Shown: positions 1 to 8,463, counted from the stretch's first letter. The stretch is DNA of 44,768 nucleotides from Embleya scabrispora DSM 41855 (GCF_000372745.1 NZ_KB889681.1:1-44768), one strand, 5' to 3'. Numbers and translations: made by a program. The notes: generated from the letters alone by a model not told the origin.

Positions 1-798
1 GCCCTTGGGGAGCAGGAAGAACAGGGCCATGACCGGGACGAGGTAGAGCAGCCAGACGGTGACCTGGAGGACCGTGGGGTCGGGTTGGAAGTTGAGGATG
101 CCCTTGAGCAGGGTGCCGTACCAGCTGTCCGGGGGGATGGTGTCGCTGATGTCGAAGGCGCGGTCGGTCAGGCCCGGGAGGAAGTCGGCCTCCTGGAGGT
201 CGTGGACGCCGTAGGCGAGTACGCCGGCGGCGACGACGACCAGGCCGGCGCCGGTCCACAGGAAGAATTTGGCCAGGTTGATCCGGACGGCGCCGGCGTA
301 GAAGAGGTAGCCCAGGACGACGGCGGTGGCCAGGCCGAGGGCGACGCCGATCATCGGGTCGGTGTTCTCGCCGGTGGAGCGGGCGGTGCCCCACACGATC
401 ACCGCGGTCTCCAGGCCCTCGCGGCCCACCGACAGGAACGCGGTCAGCACCAGCGCGCCGGTGCCCATCGCCAGCGCCTGGTCCAACCGACCCTGGAGCT
501 GCGCCTTCAACGCGTGCGAGGTCCGCCGCATCCAGAAGATCATCCAGGTGACCAACACCACGGCGAGCACCGACAGCGAGCCGCCGAACAGCTCCTTCTG
601 CTCGAAGGTCATCTCGGCCGAGGTCAGTTCCAGGCCGGCCTCCAGGCCGACGCTCACCGCGATGGCGCCGCCGATCCCGAGCCAGACGGCGGGCAACGCG
701 TCCCGGCGCTCGCTCTTGACGAGATAGGCGATCAGGATGCTGACCACGAGGGCCGCCTCCAGGCCCTCGCGCAGACCTATCAGGTAGTTGGCGAACAC
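1..798 (-). CDS. efeU: FTR1/EfeU-type high-affinity iron permease (C-terminus outside window)
   Basis: Membrane permease that moves iron into the cell, normally working with EfeO and EfeB; those genes would lie beyond the left edge and are not seen. The 266 visible residues contain both FTR1 signature motifs, REGLE at residues 10-14 and again at 126-130, within hydrophobic helices; the last visible residues form a further helix ending in PKG. The GTG at 798 is the start because an in-frame TGA lies five codons upstream and a GGGG stretch precedes it. FTR1/EfeU proteins run about 270-290 residues, so only a short tail is missing. An iron-box-like sequence 38 bp upstream suggests iron-dependent repression. 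Confidence 0.93.
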   Translation of the reverse strand, partial: MFANYLIGLREGLEAALVVSILIAYLVKSERRDALPAVWLGIGGAIAVSVGLEAGLELTSAEMTFEQKELFGGSLSVLAVVLVTWMIFWMRRTSHALKAQLQGRLDQALAMGTGALVLTAFLSVGREGLETAVIVWGTARSTGENTDPMIGVALGLATAVVLGYLFYAGAVRINLAKFFLWTGAGLVVVAAGVLAYGVHDLQEADFLPGLTDRAFDISDTIPPDSWYGTLLKGILNFQPDPTVLQVTVWLLYLVPVMALFFLLPKG

Positions 799-835
799 AG
801 GTGACCCCGCTCAGGAATTCGAACAAATCTCGGAT

Positions 836-854
836 TTAGGCGAGCCTCACCAAA
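836..854 (-). promoter_or_regulatory. Iron box (IdeR/DmdR1-like operator) upstream of the iron permease
   Basis: TTAGGCGAGCCTCACCAAA matches the 19-bp actinobacterial iron box consensus (TTAGGTTAGSCTAACCTAA) at about 14-15 positions, and it lies 38 bp upstream of the FTR1 start codon. In this family Fe(II)-loaded IdeR/DmdR1 binds such sites and represses iron uptake genes. The match is seen directly; binding is inferred. Confidence 0.75.
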
Positions 855-1072
855 GCACTCGTCCGGACGGGCCGTCAACATGGCGTGCGTCATGCCCCGA
901 TACGGCGGACCGGCGCGTTTCGCTTCCCGCGACACGGGCCACGCGGTGAGGCGAGACGGAGGCTTTCGAAGCACCCGTCTGGCAAGCCGAGCATCGGTGT
1001 TGTTATGGATATGTCGCACATTCGTGATCATTCGGCGGCAGTGTGGGGCGTCTGGGCGGGCAGCGGGTCGAC

Positions 1073-1276
1073 ATGACGCAGCACGATCCATCCCGAAAGT
1101 CGGGTGCCGACGAATTGGCCGCCCTGGTGTGGCAGGCCCGTCGGTGGAGCGAGTCGGCGCCGGATGCGGCGCCCGGGCCGCCGTTGCCCGACCGGTCCGG
1201 GCGTTCCTTCCGCGCCCGGGTGCGTCGCCTGGTGGCCAACCGCCCCGAACCGGACCCGCCGCGCGCCGATTCGTGA
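1073..1276 (+). CDS. Small hypothetical protein, 67 aa
   Basis: An ORF with actinomycete-like G/C-rich third codon positions, giving an Arg/Pro-rich cytosolic protein of 67 residues with a predicted helix (ELAALVWQARRW) near residues 14-25. No family was recognised. An upstream in-frame GTG at 1043 is possible, but the ATG at 1073 gives the more compact product; neither has a strong ribosome binding site. It lies between the divergent iron permease promoter and the acetyltransferase. The codon bias argues for a real gene; the weak start argues against. Confidence 0.4.
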   Translation: MTQHDPSRKSGADELAALVWQARRWSESAPDAAPGPPLPDRSGRSFRARVRRLVANRPEPDPPRADS

Positions 1277-1436
1277 CGAGGCGAGCCGCGATCGGCGCAC
1301 CGACGGCGTGCGCGGTCGGCGGCACGAGTACTGTCGGTCGCCTTGACGTATCGCACCCATCGCGTCTCCGGAGCACCGGCTTCGCCTGCCGCCGCCCGGT
1401 GCCGGTGACGGTGCCGACGACGGACGGAGTCGGTTC

Positions 1437-1976
1437 ATGAGCGGCGACCAGCTGTCATTGCGGCCGGTGGCGGAAGCGGACATATCCGTTCTCGAACGGT
1501 TCCTGATCGATCCCGAGGCGGTCGGACCGTTCGCCTGGTACGGCTGGTCGGATCCGGGCGGTTGGCGTCGCCAATGGGCGGAGAACGGCCTGATCGGCGA
1601 CGACCGGGGGCTGTTGCTGGTGGTCCGCGGCAGCGAGGTGCCGGGCTTCGTGGCCTGGCGCAAGATCGCCACCTCGCGCACCGCGTACTGCTGGAACGTC
1701 GGGATCAACCTGTTTCCCGAGGCGCGCGGCCAAGGGATCGGCACCCGGGCCCAACTCCTGCTGGTGCGCTACCTGTTCGCACACACCCAGGTGGCCCGGA
1801 TCGAGGCCGGTACCGAGCTGGACAACCTCGCCGAACAACGCGCCCTGGAAAAGGTCGGCTTCACCCGCGAGGGCGTGGCACGTGCCTACACCTTCCGCGA
1901 CGGTCGGTGGCGCGACGTGGTGTTCTACAGCATGCTGCGCGACGAGCTCGCACCGGCGACCGAGGAATTCGTGTAA
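1437..1976 (+). CDS. GNAT family N-acetyltransferase
   Basis: Predicted cytosolic acetyl-CoA-dependent N-acetyltransferase of the RimJ/RimL-like branch. The 179 residues cover the whole GNAT fold: an N-terminal LRPVAEADI strand-helix, the pyrophosphate-binding loop RGQGIGT at residues 97-103, and the late motif with ALEKVGFTREGVARAY typical of RimJ/RimL proteins. The ATG has GGAG seven bases upstream. The acceptor could be a protein N-terminus, an antibiotic or a small amine; nothing nearby decides this. Family assignment is firm, substrate unknown. Confidence 0.92.
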   Translation: MSGDQLSLRPVAEADISVLERFLIDPEAVGPFAWYGWSDPGGWRRQWAENGLIGDDRGLLLVVRGSEVPGFVAWRKIATSRTAYCWNVGINLFPEARGQGIGTRAQLLLVRYLFAHTQVARIEAGTELDNLAEQRALEKVGFTREGVARAYTFRDGRWRDVVFYSMLRDELAPATEEFV

Positions 1977-2289
1977 CGCGGCTCGCGCGCCGCCCGTCTA
2001 CCCGCCGGCCCCGGCCCGCGCTTGGTGGGATGGCACCGAAAGCGCGGTCGTCCTTGGTCCGTGCCCACGAAGTCCACCGCGTTCGCGCCCGGCTAGCGTC
2101 GGGGCTGCGCCGCGAAACACTTCGACACCACCGACGAGCGCCGACATCCTCCCTTGCGGTCACCCCGCGCCACGGGAGGGTCGGTTTCGGCGTCGATCGG
2201 AGACTCGCCGCCCCGGCTCTCGCCGGGCGTTCCCGGTACCGGACGACCGGGGCGGCGACCGGGACGGGCCGACCAGGATGGAGCAAGCC
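1977..2289. other. 313-bp gap before the fusion hydrolase
   Basis: No gene with a credible ribosome binding site was found here. The open frames that cross it continue out of the acetyltransferase region or lie in the reverse complement and have no family resemblance. The fusion hydrolase promoter presumably lies here, but no clear -35/-10 pair stands out. Confidence 0.4.
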
Positions 2290-5200
2290 ATGACACGACG
2301 TCTGCGTCTGGACGACCTGAACGCGATCACGGTGCCGACCGAGCCGGCCGTGTCGCCCGACGGCACCCGGGTGGTCTACACCCTGGTCGGCGTCGACGCG
2401 GCGAAGGACCGCAACGTGCGCTCGCTGTGGTGGGTTCCGACCTCGGGCGGCGAGCCGCAGCGGCTCACCGAAGGCCCCTCGGACAGCACCGCGGTGTGGT
2501 CGCCGGACGGGACCCGGGTGGCGTTCCTGCGCGCCGTCGACGGCCCGCCGCAACTGTGGGTGCTGCCGATCGAGGGCGGCGACGCGCGTCAGGTGACCCG
2601 CCTGCCGATGGGCGCCGGCCGCGCGCTGTGGAGCCCCGACGGCACCCGCTTGGCGTTCGGCGCCGTGATCGACACGTACGCGACGGCGGACGAGGACGAG
2701 TCCGCCCGGGCCGCCCGGGCGAAGGCGCCGTTGGTCATCGACCGCGTGGACTACCAGGTGGACGGCGCGGGCATGCTGGGCAGCCTGCGCCGGCACGTGC
2801 ACGTGGTGGACGTGGCCTCCGGCGAGGTCACCCGGGTGACCGAGGGCGCCTGGCACGCGAGCGACCCGGCCTGGTCACCGGACGGGACGCGGCTGGCCTA
2901 CGCCGCCGGCCCGGACGCGGACGCGGACCTGACCATGCGCTCGGCGGCATACGTCGTCGACCTCGCCACCCCCGCCGCGCCCGCCGAACGGGTCGGCTCG
3001 GCGGACGGCATGGCCGGTTGGGTGGACTGGACCCCGGACGGCCGGTCGCTGCTGGTGCTGGGCGCCGAGTACACCAGCGCCGCGCATAACCGGGTGTTGC
3101 GGGTGCCGCTCGCCGGCGGCTCCACCGTCGACCTGACCGGAGCCCTGGACCGCAACGTGATGCCGGGCGGCTCCGGCTACCCGGGTGGCCTGCCGCAGCC
3201 GACGTCCGACGGCCGCGAACTCCTGTTCTGCCTCCGCGAGGCCGGTAACACCCACCTGTACGCACTCGACCTCGAAAGCGGCGACGCGCGCCTGGTGGTC
3301 GGCGACACCGGACGGTCCGTCTCGGGCCTGTCCGTCTCCCGCAGCTCCGGCGCCGTCGCGATCGTGCTGACGACCACCACCTCGTACGGCGAGATCGCCG
3401 TGATCGACCCGGCCGACGGCACCGAGCGGGTGCTCACCGGGCACGGCACGCAGGCCCTGCCGGACGTGGAGCTGTTCACCCCGATCGACCGCCGGTTCAC
3501 CACCTCCGACGGAACCGTGGTGCACGGACGGCTGCTGCGCGACCCGCAGGTGACCGGCCCCACCCCGCTGCTGCTGGACATCCACGGCGGACCGCACAAC
3601 GCGTGGACCGGTACGGCCGACTCGGTGCACCTCTACCACCAGGAACTGGCCGCCCGCGGCTGGACGATCCTGACCCTCAACCCCCGGGCCAGCGACGGCT
3701 ACGGCGAGGACTTCTACGCCGCCACGGTCGGCAACTGGGGCACGATGGACGCTCCGGACTTCCTGGAGCCGCTGGACGAACTGGTCGCCGAGGGCATCGC
3801 CGACGCGCAGCGGCTGGCCGTCACCGGCTACAGCTACGGCGGCTACATGACCTGCTACCTCACCAGCCGCGACCAGCGCTTCGCGGCGGCCGTCGCGGGC
3901 GGCGTGGTCAGCGACCTGAACAGCCTGGCCGGCACCTCCGACATGGGCTCCTACATGGGCTGGGCCGAGTTCGGCGGCACCCCGTGGGACGACGTCGACC
4001 TGTACGCGCGATCGAACCCGTTCACCAAGGTCGGCGACGTGCGCACACCCACGCTGCTCCTACAGGGCGCCGCCGACGTGCGGTGTCCGCTCGGCCAGGC
4101 CCAGCAGTGGTTCGGCGCGCTGCGCGAACGTGACGTGCCCGCCCGGATGGTGCTCTACCCCGACGGGTCGCACCTGTTCATCCTCGACGGCCCGCCCTCG
4201 CACCGGCTGGACTGGAACCGCCGGATCGTCGACTGGGTCGAGCAGTACGCCGGATCCGCCGGCCGCACCCGACCCGCCCCGCTGGACGCCGCGCACTGGC
4301 AGCGCCGGCTGTCCACGTTGGCCGAGCGTCACCGGATCCCCGGGGCGACGCTGGGCATCCTGCGCCTGGACGAGCACGCGTCGGACGACCTGGTCGAGGC
4401 CGCGTACGGCGTGCTCAATCTGAACACCGGGGTCCCGGTGACCACGGACTCGGTGTTCCAGATCGGCTCGATCAGCAAGGTGTGGACCACGACGCTGGTC
4501 ATGCAACTGGTCGAGGACGGTCTGCTGGACCTGGACCAGCCGCTGAGCGAGGTTCTGCCCGAACTGCGGCTGTCCGACCCGGAGCTCGCCAAGCAGATCA
4601 CCATGCGCCACCTGCTCACCCACACGAGCGGCATCGAGGGCGACCGGTTCATCGACACCGGGCGCGGCGACGACTGTCTGGCCAAGTACGTGGCGACGCT
4701 GGAGGACGCGGCGCAGGTGTTCCCGCCCGGCGGTGCCTGGTCGTACTGCAACTCCGGCTTCAACCTGGCCGGACGGGTGATCGAACACCTCACCGGCAAG
4801 ACCTGGGACCAGGTGCTGCGCGAGCGGCTGAGCGGGCCGCTGGGCCTGGAGCGCACCATCACGCTGCCCGAGGAGGCCCTGCTGTTGCGCGCGGCGGTGG
4901 GCCACGTGTCCCAGGACGGCGGCGACCCGCAGGTCGCGCCGGTGTGGATGTTGCCCCGCTCGGCCGGACCCGCCGGCCTGATCGGTTCCACCTCGGCGGA
5001 GCTGTTGCGGTTCGCCCGACTGCACCTGGCCGACGGCGCGACCGCCGACGGGAGCCGACTCCTGGGTGCCGAACATGCCCTCGCGATGCGCGAGAAGCAC
5101 GTCGACATGCCCGACCTCGCGGCCATGGACGCGTCGTGGGGACTGGGCTGGCACCGCTACGCGTGGGACGGCCACGAGGTGGTCGGCCACGACGGCGGCA

Positions 5201-5661
5201 CCATCGGACAGTACGCGTTCCTCCGGGTTCTGCCCGAACAGGGCCTGGCGGTGGCGCTGTTGACCAACGGCGGAGACGCACCGGAGCTGTACGAGGACCT
5301 GTTCCGGGAGATCTTCGCCGAGGTCGCGCAGGTCGCGCTGCCCGCCCCGTTCGCGCCGCCCGCGCAACCTCCGGCCGTCGACCCGGAGCGCTACGTCGGC
5401 GTGTACGAACGCGCCATGCAGCGCTTCGAGGTGCGGGTCGGCGCCGAGGGCGAGGGCTTGGTGCTGCGGATCGAACTGACCGGGGAAATAGCGGAAAGCC
5501 TGCCGGACGCGGTGCGGGAATTGCCGCTGGTCGCGGTCGCCGAGGACGTGTTCGCGATGCGGGAGCCCGGATCGGTGATCTGGCGCCCGGTGAGCTTCGG
5601 AACCTTCGAGGGGGGCGGACGCTACCTGTTCAGCGGCCAGGTCACCCCGCGGGTGAACTGA
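2290..5661 (+). CDS. S9 family peptidase fused to a beta-lactamase/PBP-like serine hydrolase
   Basis: One uninterrupted 1,123-residue protein with two serine hydrolase modules. Residues 1 to about 390 form a WD40/PD40-like propeller with repeats such as WSPDGTRVAF. Residues about 400-655 are an S9 (acylaminoacyl-peptidase-like) alpha/beta hydrolase with nucleophile Ser515 in GYSYGGY, Asp596 and His628. After a linker of roughly 20 residues comes a class C beta-lactamase/D-aminopeptidase-like domain with SxxK (Ser727-Lys730), YxN (Tyr819-Asn821) and HxG (His967-Gly969), then a C-terminal beta domain (about 1025-1123) as in esterase-type members. All catalytic residues of both modules are present. 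No signal peptide was seen, so it is likely cytosolic. The ATG at 2290 is chosen for GGAG six bases upstream; an in-frame ATG four codons earlier is less well placed. Substrate unknown; oligopeptides are likely for the S9 part. Confidence 0.93.
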   Translation: MTRRLRLDDLNAITVPTEPAVSPDGTRVVYTLVGVDAAKDRNVRSLWWVPTSGGEPQRLTEGPSDSTAVWSPDGTRVAFLRAVDGPPQLWVLPIEGGDARQVTRLPMGAGRALWSPDGTRLAFGAVIDTYATADEDESARAARAKAPLVIDRVDYQVDGAGMLGSLRRHVHVVDVASGEVTRVTEGAWHASDPAWSPDGTRLAYAAGPDADADLTMRSAAYVVDLATPAAPAERVGSADGMAGWVDWTPDGRSLLVLGAEYTSAAHNRVLRVPLAGGSTVDLTGALDRNVMPGGSGYPGGLPQPTSDGRELLFCLREAGNTHLYALDLESGDARLVVGDTGRSVSGLSVSRSSGAVAIVLTTTTSYGEIAVIDPADGTERVLTGHGTQALPDVELFTPIDRRFTTSDGTVVHGRLLRDPQVTGPTPLLLDIHGGPHNAWTGTADSVHLYHQELAARGWTILTLNPRASDGYGEDFYAATVGNWGTMDAPDFLEPLDELVAEGIADAQRLAVTGYSYGGYMTCYLTSRDQRFAAAVAGGVVSDLNSLAGTSDMGSYMGWAEFGGTPWDDVDLYARSNPFTKVGDVRTPTLLLQGAADVRCPLGQAQQWFGALRERDVPARMVLYPDGSHLFILDGPPSHRLDWNRRIVDWVEQYAGSAGRTRPAPLDAAHWQRRLSTLAERHRIPGATLGILRLDEHASDDLVEAAYGVLNLNTGVPVTTDSVFQIGSISKVWTTTLVMQLVEDGLLDLDQPLSEVLPELRLSDPELAKQITMRHLLTHTSGIEGDRFIDTGRGDDCLAKYVATLEDAAQVFPPGGAWSYCNSGFNLAGRVIEHLTGKTWDQVLRERLSGPLGLERTITLPEEALLLRAAVGHVSQDGGDPQVAPVWMLPRSAGPAGLIGSTSAELLRFARLHLADGATADGSRLLGAEHALAMREKHVDMPDLAAMDASWGLGWHRYAWDGHEVVGHDGGTIGQYAFLRVLPEQGLAVALLTNGGDAPELYEDLFREIFAEVAQVALPAPFAPPAQPPAVDPERYVGVYERAMQRFEVRVGAEGEGLVLRIELTGEIAESLPDAVRELPLVAVAEDVFAMREPGSVIWRPVSFGTFEGGGRYLFSGQVTPRVN

Positions 5662-5678
5662 CACCCGCTCCCACCCAC

Positions 5679-5701
5679 CCCGCCTCCGTCGCGGAGGCGG
5701 G
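5679..5701 (+). terminator. GC-rich hairpin after the fusion hydrolase
   Basis: A perfect 10-bp stem, CCCGCCTCCG with CGGAGGCGGG around a TCG loop, begins 18 bp after the stop codon. It has no T-tract, which is common for actinomycete terminators. Confidence 0.5.
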
Positions 5702-5754
5702 CCCGATCACCGCGTTCCCCCCGTGACGCGGTGCCGGCCGGTCCCTCGTCTCGA

Positions 5755-5783
5755 CCCCCGTGCGAGACGGGGGACCGTCTTTT
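5755..5783 (+). terminator. Intrinsic terminator candidate
   Basis: A 7-bp stem CCCCCGT / ACGGGGG with a 5-nt loop, followed after six bases by TTTT. It lies between the fusion hydrolase and the convergent membrane protein gene. Confidence 0.5.
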
Positions 5784-5858
5784 CGTGGTGCGACGCCTTC
5801 GCGCGGCGCCGGCTGACCGCCCCGGTCGGCGCATGCGGCGCGGAGGCTCGGGCGGTGC

Positions 5859-7073
5859 TCAGACCGCGTGCGGGTCGGCGCCGGCGGGGACCGGTGACCC
5901 GGCGTCGTCGATCCGTCGATAGTGGTCGGCCACCCGGAGCAGCCAGGCGATCTCCTCCCGGGGGGTACCGCCGCCGGCGGTGCGGCTGAGCGCGGGCGGC
6001 ATCTTCGGAACCGGGGTGCCCTCGGACTTGGCCCGGGCCACCGCGTGCAGCCAGATCGCCTCGACCTGCGCGCGTTGCCGGTCGTCCCCGGGTTGCCGGT
6101 CGGTCGGTCCGGCAAGGGTGGTCTCGTTCGAGGCGAAGGGGGCATCGTCGCGCAGCGCGAGGGTGGCGTCGCGGATCTCGAACGCGCGATGTGCCACGTC
6201 GAGCGTCCGGTCGCCGAGGGTGAACAGATCACGGACCCGGCCGACGGGCGTGCCGAACACCACGTGCGGCACGGTGTCGACCAGGTCGGACCAGAGCGGG
6301 TACAACTTCCACATCGCGTGTTGATCGCGGAAGTAGCGCAAGACGGTGCGGGTGGGCGGGATCGACAGCCCGAGCACGATCAGGATCATGGCCAGTGCCG
6401 GCAGGAGTTCGGAGACCGGGTCGAACAGGGGGACCGGCTTGCCGGCCTCGTCCATCTCGGTGGCGTCGCCCATCACCGCCACATAGCCGACTCGGTAGAG
6501 GGCGTAGGCGAACCCGGTCGCGGTGCCCGCGGCGAGGAACCGGATGCCGGTGCGGAGCAGACCCGCGGGAACATTGCGCCGGTTCGACCAGAACAGCCTG
6601 GCCGACACGGCCGTGGAGGTGGCCAGGAAGAGGTAGAAGACCGCGAGATAGAGCTGCACGGCCGGATCGCCGTAGTGCGCGTCGATCCCGGTGGAGCCGC
6701 GATGATCGTGCGGCAGGAAGAAGACGAACAGCACCGTCATGACCACGGCGGCCACCGTGGTGACGGCGTAACGCAGTCGGGGGTGGCCCACCCGCCCACC
6801 GGGCCGACCGTGGATGGCGTAGACGAAGTTCACCATGAAGCACGTCGCCGTCAGCGCGGCGAGATGCTTGATCAGCTGCGTCACGTCGATTACGCCGGTC
6901 AGCGACTCCAGGCGCCGGGCGACGAAGGCCGGCCGCATGCTCAGCGCGACGGCGACGGCCGCCGATGTGGCCCACAGCGCCCTGGAGGCGGGCGTACCTC
7001 GGACCGAGGGGGCGCGCCAGAGCACGACGATCCAGAGCAGGATCGGTATCAGCATCACGAACAGGGCGCGCAT
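5859..7073 (-). CDS. MAB_1171c-like seven-helix membrane protein
   Basis: A 404-residue integral membrane protein with about seven hydrophobic segments in the first 250 residues (the first is LFVMLIPILLWIVVLW), then a soluble C-terminal region of roughly 150 residues. Sequence and context resemble the MAB_1171c family of putative transporters encoded beside ImmA/IrrE-type peptidases in actinomycetes; transport is only a database label. The ATG at 7073 follows GAAGGA, and the stop codon of the upstream peptidase overlaps it (TGATG), so the two are probably translationally coupled. A much longer reading frame extends upstream to 7436, but it only reads through the peptidase in another frame. 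A sensor or effector controlled by the XRE/peptidase pair is plausible. Confidence 0.82.
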   Translation of the reverse strand: MRALFVMLIPILLWIVVLWRAPSVRGTPASRALWATSAAVAVALSMRPAFVARRLESLTGVIDVTQLIKHLAALTATCFMVNFVYAIHGRPGGRVGHPRLRYAVTTVAAVVMTVLFVFFLPHDHRGSTGIDAHYGDPAVQLYLAVFYLFLATSTAVSARLFWSNRRNVPAGLLRTGIRFLAAGTATGFAYALYRVGYVAVMGDATEMDEAGKPVPLFDPVSELLPALAMILIVLGLSIPPTRTVLRYFRDQHAMWKLYPLWSDLVDTVPHVVFGTPVGRVRDLFTLGDRTLDVAHRAFEIRDATLALRDDAPFASNETTLAGPTDRQPGDDRQRAQVEAIWLHAVARAKSEGTPVPKMPPALSRTAGGGTPREEIAWLLRVADHYRRIDDAGSPVPAGADPHAV

Positions 7074-7597
7074 CAGTTCCTTCTCCAACGTCGGCGTGTG
7101 CGGACCGGGTGGACCAGGCTGTCGGCCAGCCGCCGGGACGCGGGCGTGCTCGGGGCATCCGTTCCGGTCAGGTCCGCGAGCAACAGCGCGATCATCTCCG
7201 CCTCCTGCTCCTGGACGGTGGTGTAGCTCGTGCGCCCCGAACCCATCGCGTGCGCCACGAACTCCGGGGCCAAGTCGGGCAACAGCGCGGTCAGATGGGT
7301 CAGTTCCAGGACGCCGGTGTGTTCGCACAGGACGTGGCCGAGTTCGTGCAGTTTGATCAGGTCCTGGTGGGCGGGGCTGGTGTGTTGTTCGTAGAAGACC
7401 ACGTCGACACTGGGCAGGGCGATCCACAGCCCGCACGGGACGTCGGCGCCGAGCACCGGCAGCGGCTCCAGCACGATCGGCCTGCCCCGATGCTGCTCCA
7501 GCAGCGCCCGGAACGCCTCGACGGTGAACGGGGAGGGAAGCGTCAGCCGGGCGAGGATGTCCTCACAGCGTTTGCGTAGGCCCCGGGGTAGTGGCAT
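7073..7597 (-). CDS. ImmA/IrrE-like metallopeptidase domain protein
   Basis: A 174-residue protein with the zinc peptidase motif HELGH at residues 84-88 and downstream acidic residues (Glu130, Glu132, Glu134) that could give the third metal ligand. ImmA/IrrE relatives typically cleave a partner XRE-type repressor, and an XRE gene lies directly upstream here. The likely role is inactivation of that regulator after a signal. The start is uncertain: the ATG at 7597 gives MPLPRGLRKR, whereas an in-frame ATG at 7645 adds 16 residues; neither has a strong ribosome binding site. The stop overlaps the start of the membrane protein by one base. Confidence 0.85.
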   Translation of the reverse strand: MPLPRGLRKRCEDILARLTLPSPFTVEAFRALLEQHRGRPIVLEPLPVLGADVPCGLWIALPSVDVVFYEQHTSPAHQDLIKLHELGHVLCEHTGVLELTHLTALLPDLAPEFVAHAMGSGRTSYTTVQEQEAEMIALLLADLTGTDAPSTPASRRLADSLVHPVRTRRRWRRN

Positions 7598-7682
7598 GGC
7601 GGTTCGGGCTGTCCTTTGGCGATGACTCGGGACGAGGTACGGCATCGTCGGGGCGCGGTGGTCGGGCGGTGTGCTCCGGGGA

Positions 7683-8207
7683 TCAGCCCTCGCCCGTGGG
7701 ACCCGCTTTCCGCTCGGACGAGGCGTCCTCCTCCAGTGCCTTGAGTCGGTCCGCGAGGGCGGCCAGCATGTGCAGGCTGCCGTCGGACAACCCCGAGGCC
7801 CGCTGAACCAGGCCGACGACCTCGGCGTTGCCCAGTGCCTGACGCAGGCCGCCGATGTCGTCGAGCCGGTCGAACTGGGCGTTGACGGACTCGGTTTGCG
7901 CGTTGTCCAGGAAGTAGCGCGCGCCCTCGCGGATGCCGAAGCCGCGACCCAGCCAGTCGAGGGTGTCCACAGTGGGGTTCGGCGGCTGTCCCTTCTGGGT
8001 CACGCCGAGGTGCAGGTTGCGGACGGTGTCCTTGGAGATGACGTCACGGCCGGCGAGCGCGTTGATCCGGTCGGCGAGTTCGCGATAGGTCGGCGCGCGG
8101 CCGGCCGACTTGGTCGCCTCGCGTGCGATGAGACCGTCCAGCTTGTCGGCGATCTCGCGCGCGTGACCAACGGGGCGACGTGCGTCGCCCTCGGACCCCG
8201 CAACCAT
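7683..8207 (-). CDS. XRE-type transcriptional regulator
   Basis: A 174-residue protein with an N-terminal helix-turn-helix region (about residues 38-70, including YRELADRINALAGRDVISKD) and a helical C-terminal half for oligomerisation. The length and the position ahead of an ImmA/IrrE-type peptidase match the regulator of such modules. The ATG at 8207 has GGGAGG about eight bases upstream. A perfect 16-bp palindrome lies 51-66 bp upstream of the start and a near-copy lies 190 bp further out, so autoregulation is likely (inference). Confidence 0.85.
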   Translation of the reverse strand: MVAGSEGDARRPVGHAREIADKLDGLIAREATKSAGRAPTYRELADRINALAGRDVISKDTVRNLHLGVTQKGQPPNPTVDTLDWLGRGFGIREGARYFLDNAQTESVNAQFDRLDDIGGLRQALGNAEVVGLVQRASGLSDGSLHMLAALADRLKALEEDASSERKAGPTGEG

Positions 8208-8257
8208 GTCTACCGCCTCCCGTCACGTCCCCATACGTTAGCGCGACATACCAAATG

Positions 8258-8273
8258 GGCGATTTAAATCGCC
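8258..8273. promoter_or_regulatory. Proximal palindromic operator candidate (XRE module)
   Basis: GGCGATTTAAATCGCC is a perfect 16-bp palindrome with an AT-rich centre in otherwise GC-rich DNA, 51 bp upstream of the XRE start codon. Its near-copy at 8448-8463 differs by one base. It is probably the XRE protein's own operator. Confidence 0.7.
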
Positions 8274-8447
8274 GTCACGGCATCGGCTTCCCGGGGCTCG
8301 ACGCAATCCCTTCCGAGTTGCCCGGGAATGTCTGCCGATGGGCCGACGACCTGCGTTGTAGCGGAATTTGTTACTCCGTCAGAAGATCTACGACAAGTCT
8401 TCCAAGCCCTTGGATTACCGCCTCGATTCACCTAGCCTGACGGTGTT

Positions 8448-8463
8448 GGCGATTTTAATCGCC
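8448..8463. promoter_or_regulatory. Distal palindromic operator candidate (XRE module)
   Basis: GGCGATTTTAATCGCC has the same arms as the proximal site and one central base change; flanking T and A extend the arms by one base. Centres are 190 bp apart, close to 18 helical turns. It lies 53 bp upstream of the small plus-strand ORF at 8516, so it may control rightward transcription or support looping. Confidence 0.65.

Noticed and set aside
85-804. Plus-strand 239-aa open frame
   Set aside because: It is the complement of the FTR1 permease gene, whose two REGLE motifs and hydrophobic helices are clear on the other strand; the plus-strand product is low-complexity Gly/Asp/Gln-rich.
5859-7436. 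525-aa version of the membrane protein
   Set aside because: The first 121 residues are the peptidase gene read in another frame; the ATG at 7073 has its own GAAGGA and couples to the peptidase stop.
5859-8207. XRE-ImmA genes as part of a prophage or ICE
   Set aside because: No integrase, excisionase, relaxase, replication or structural genes, and no tRNA or att-like direct repeats were seen around them.
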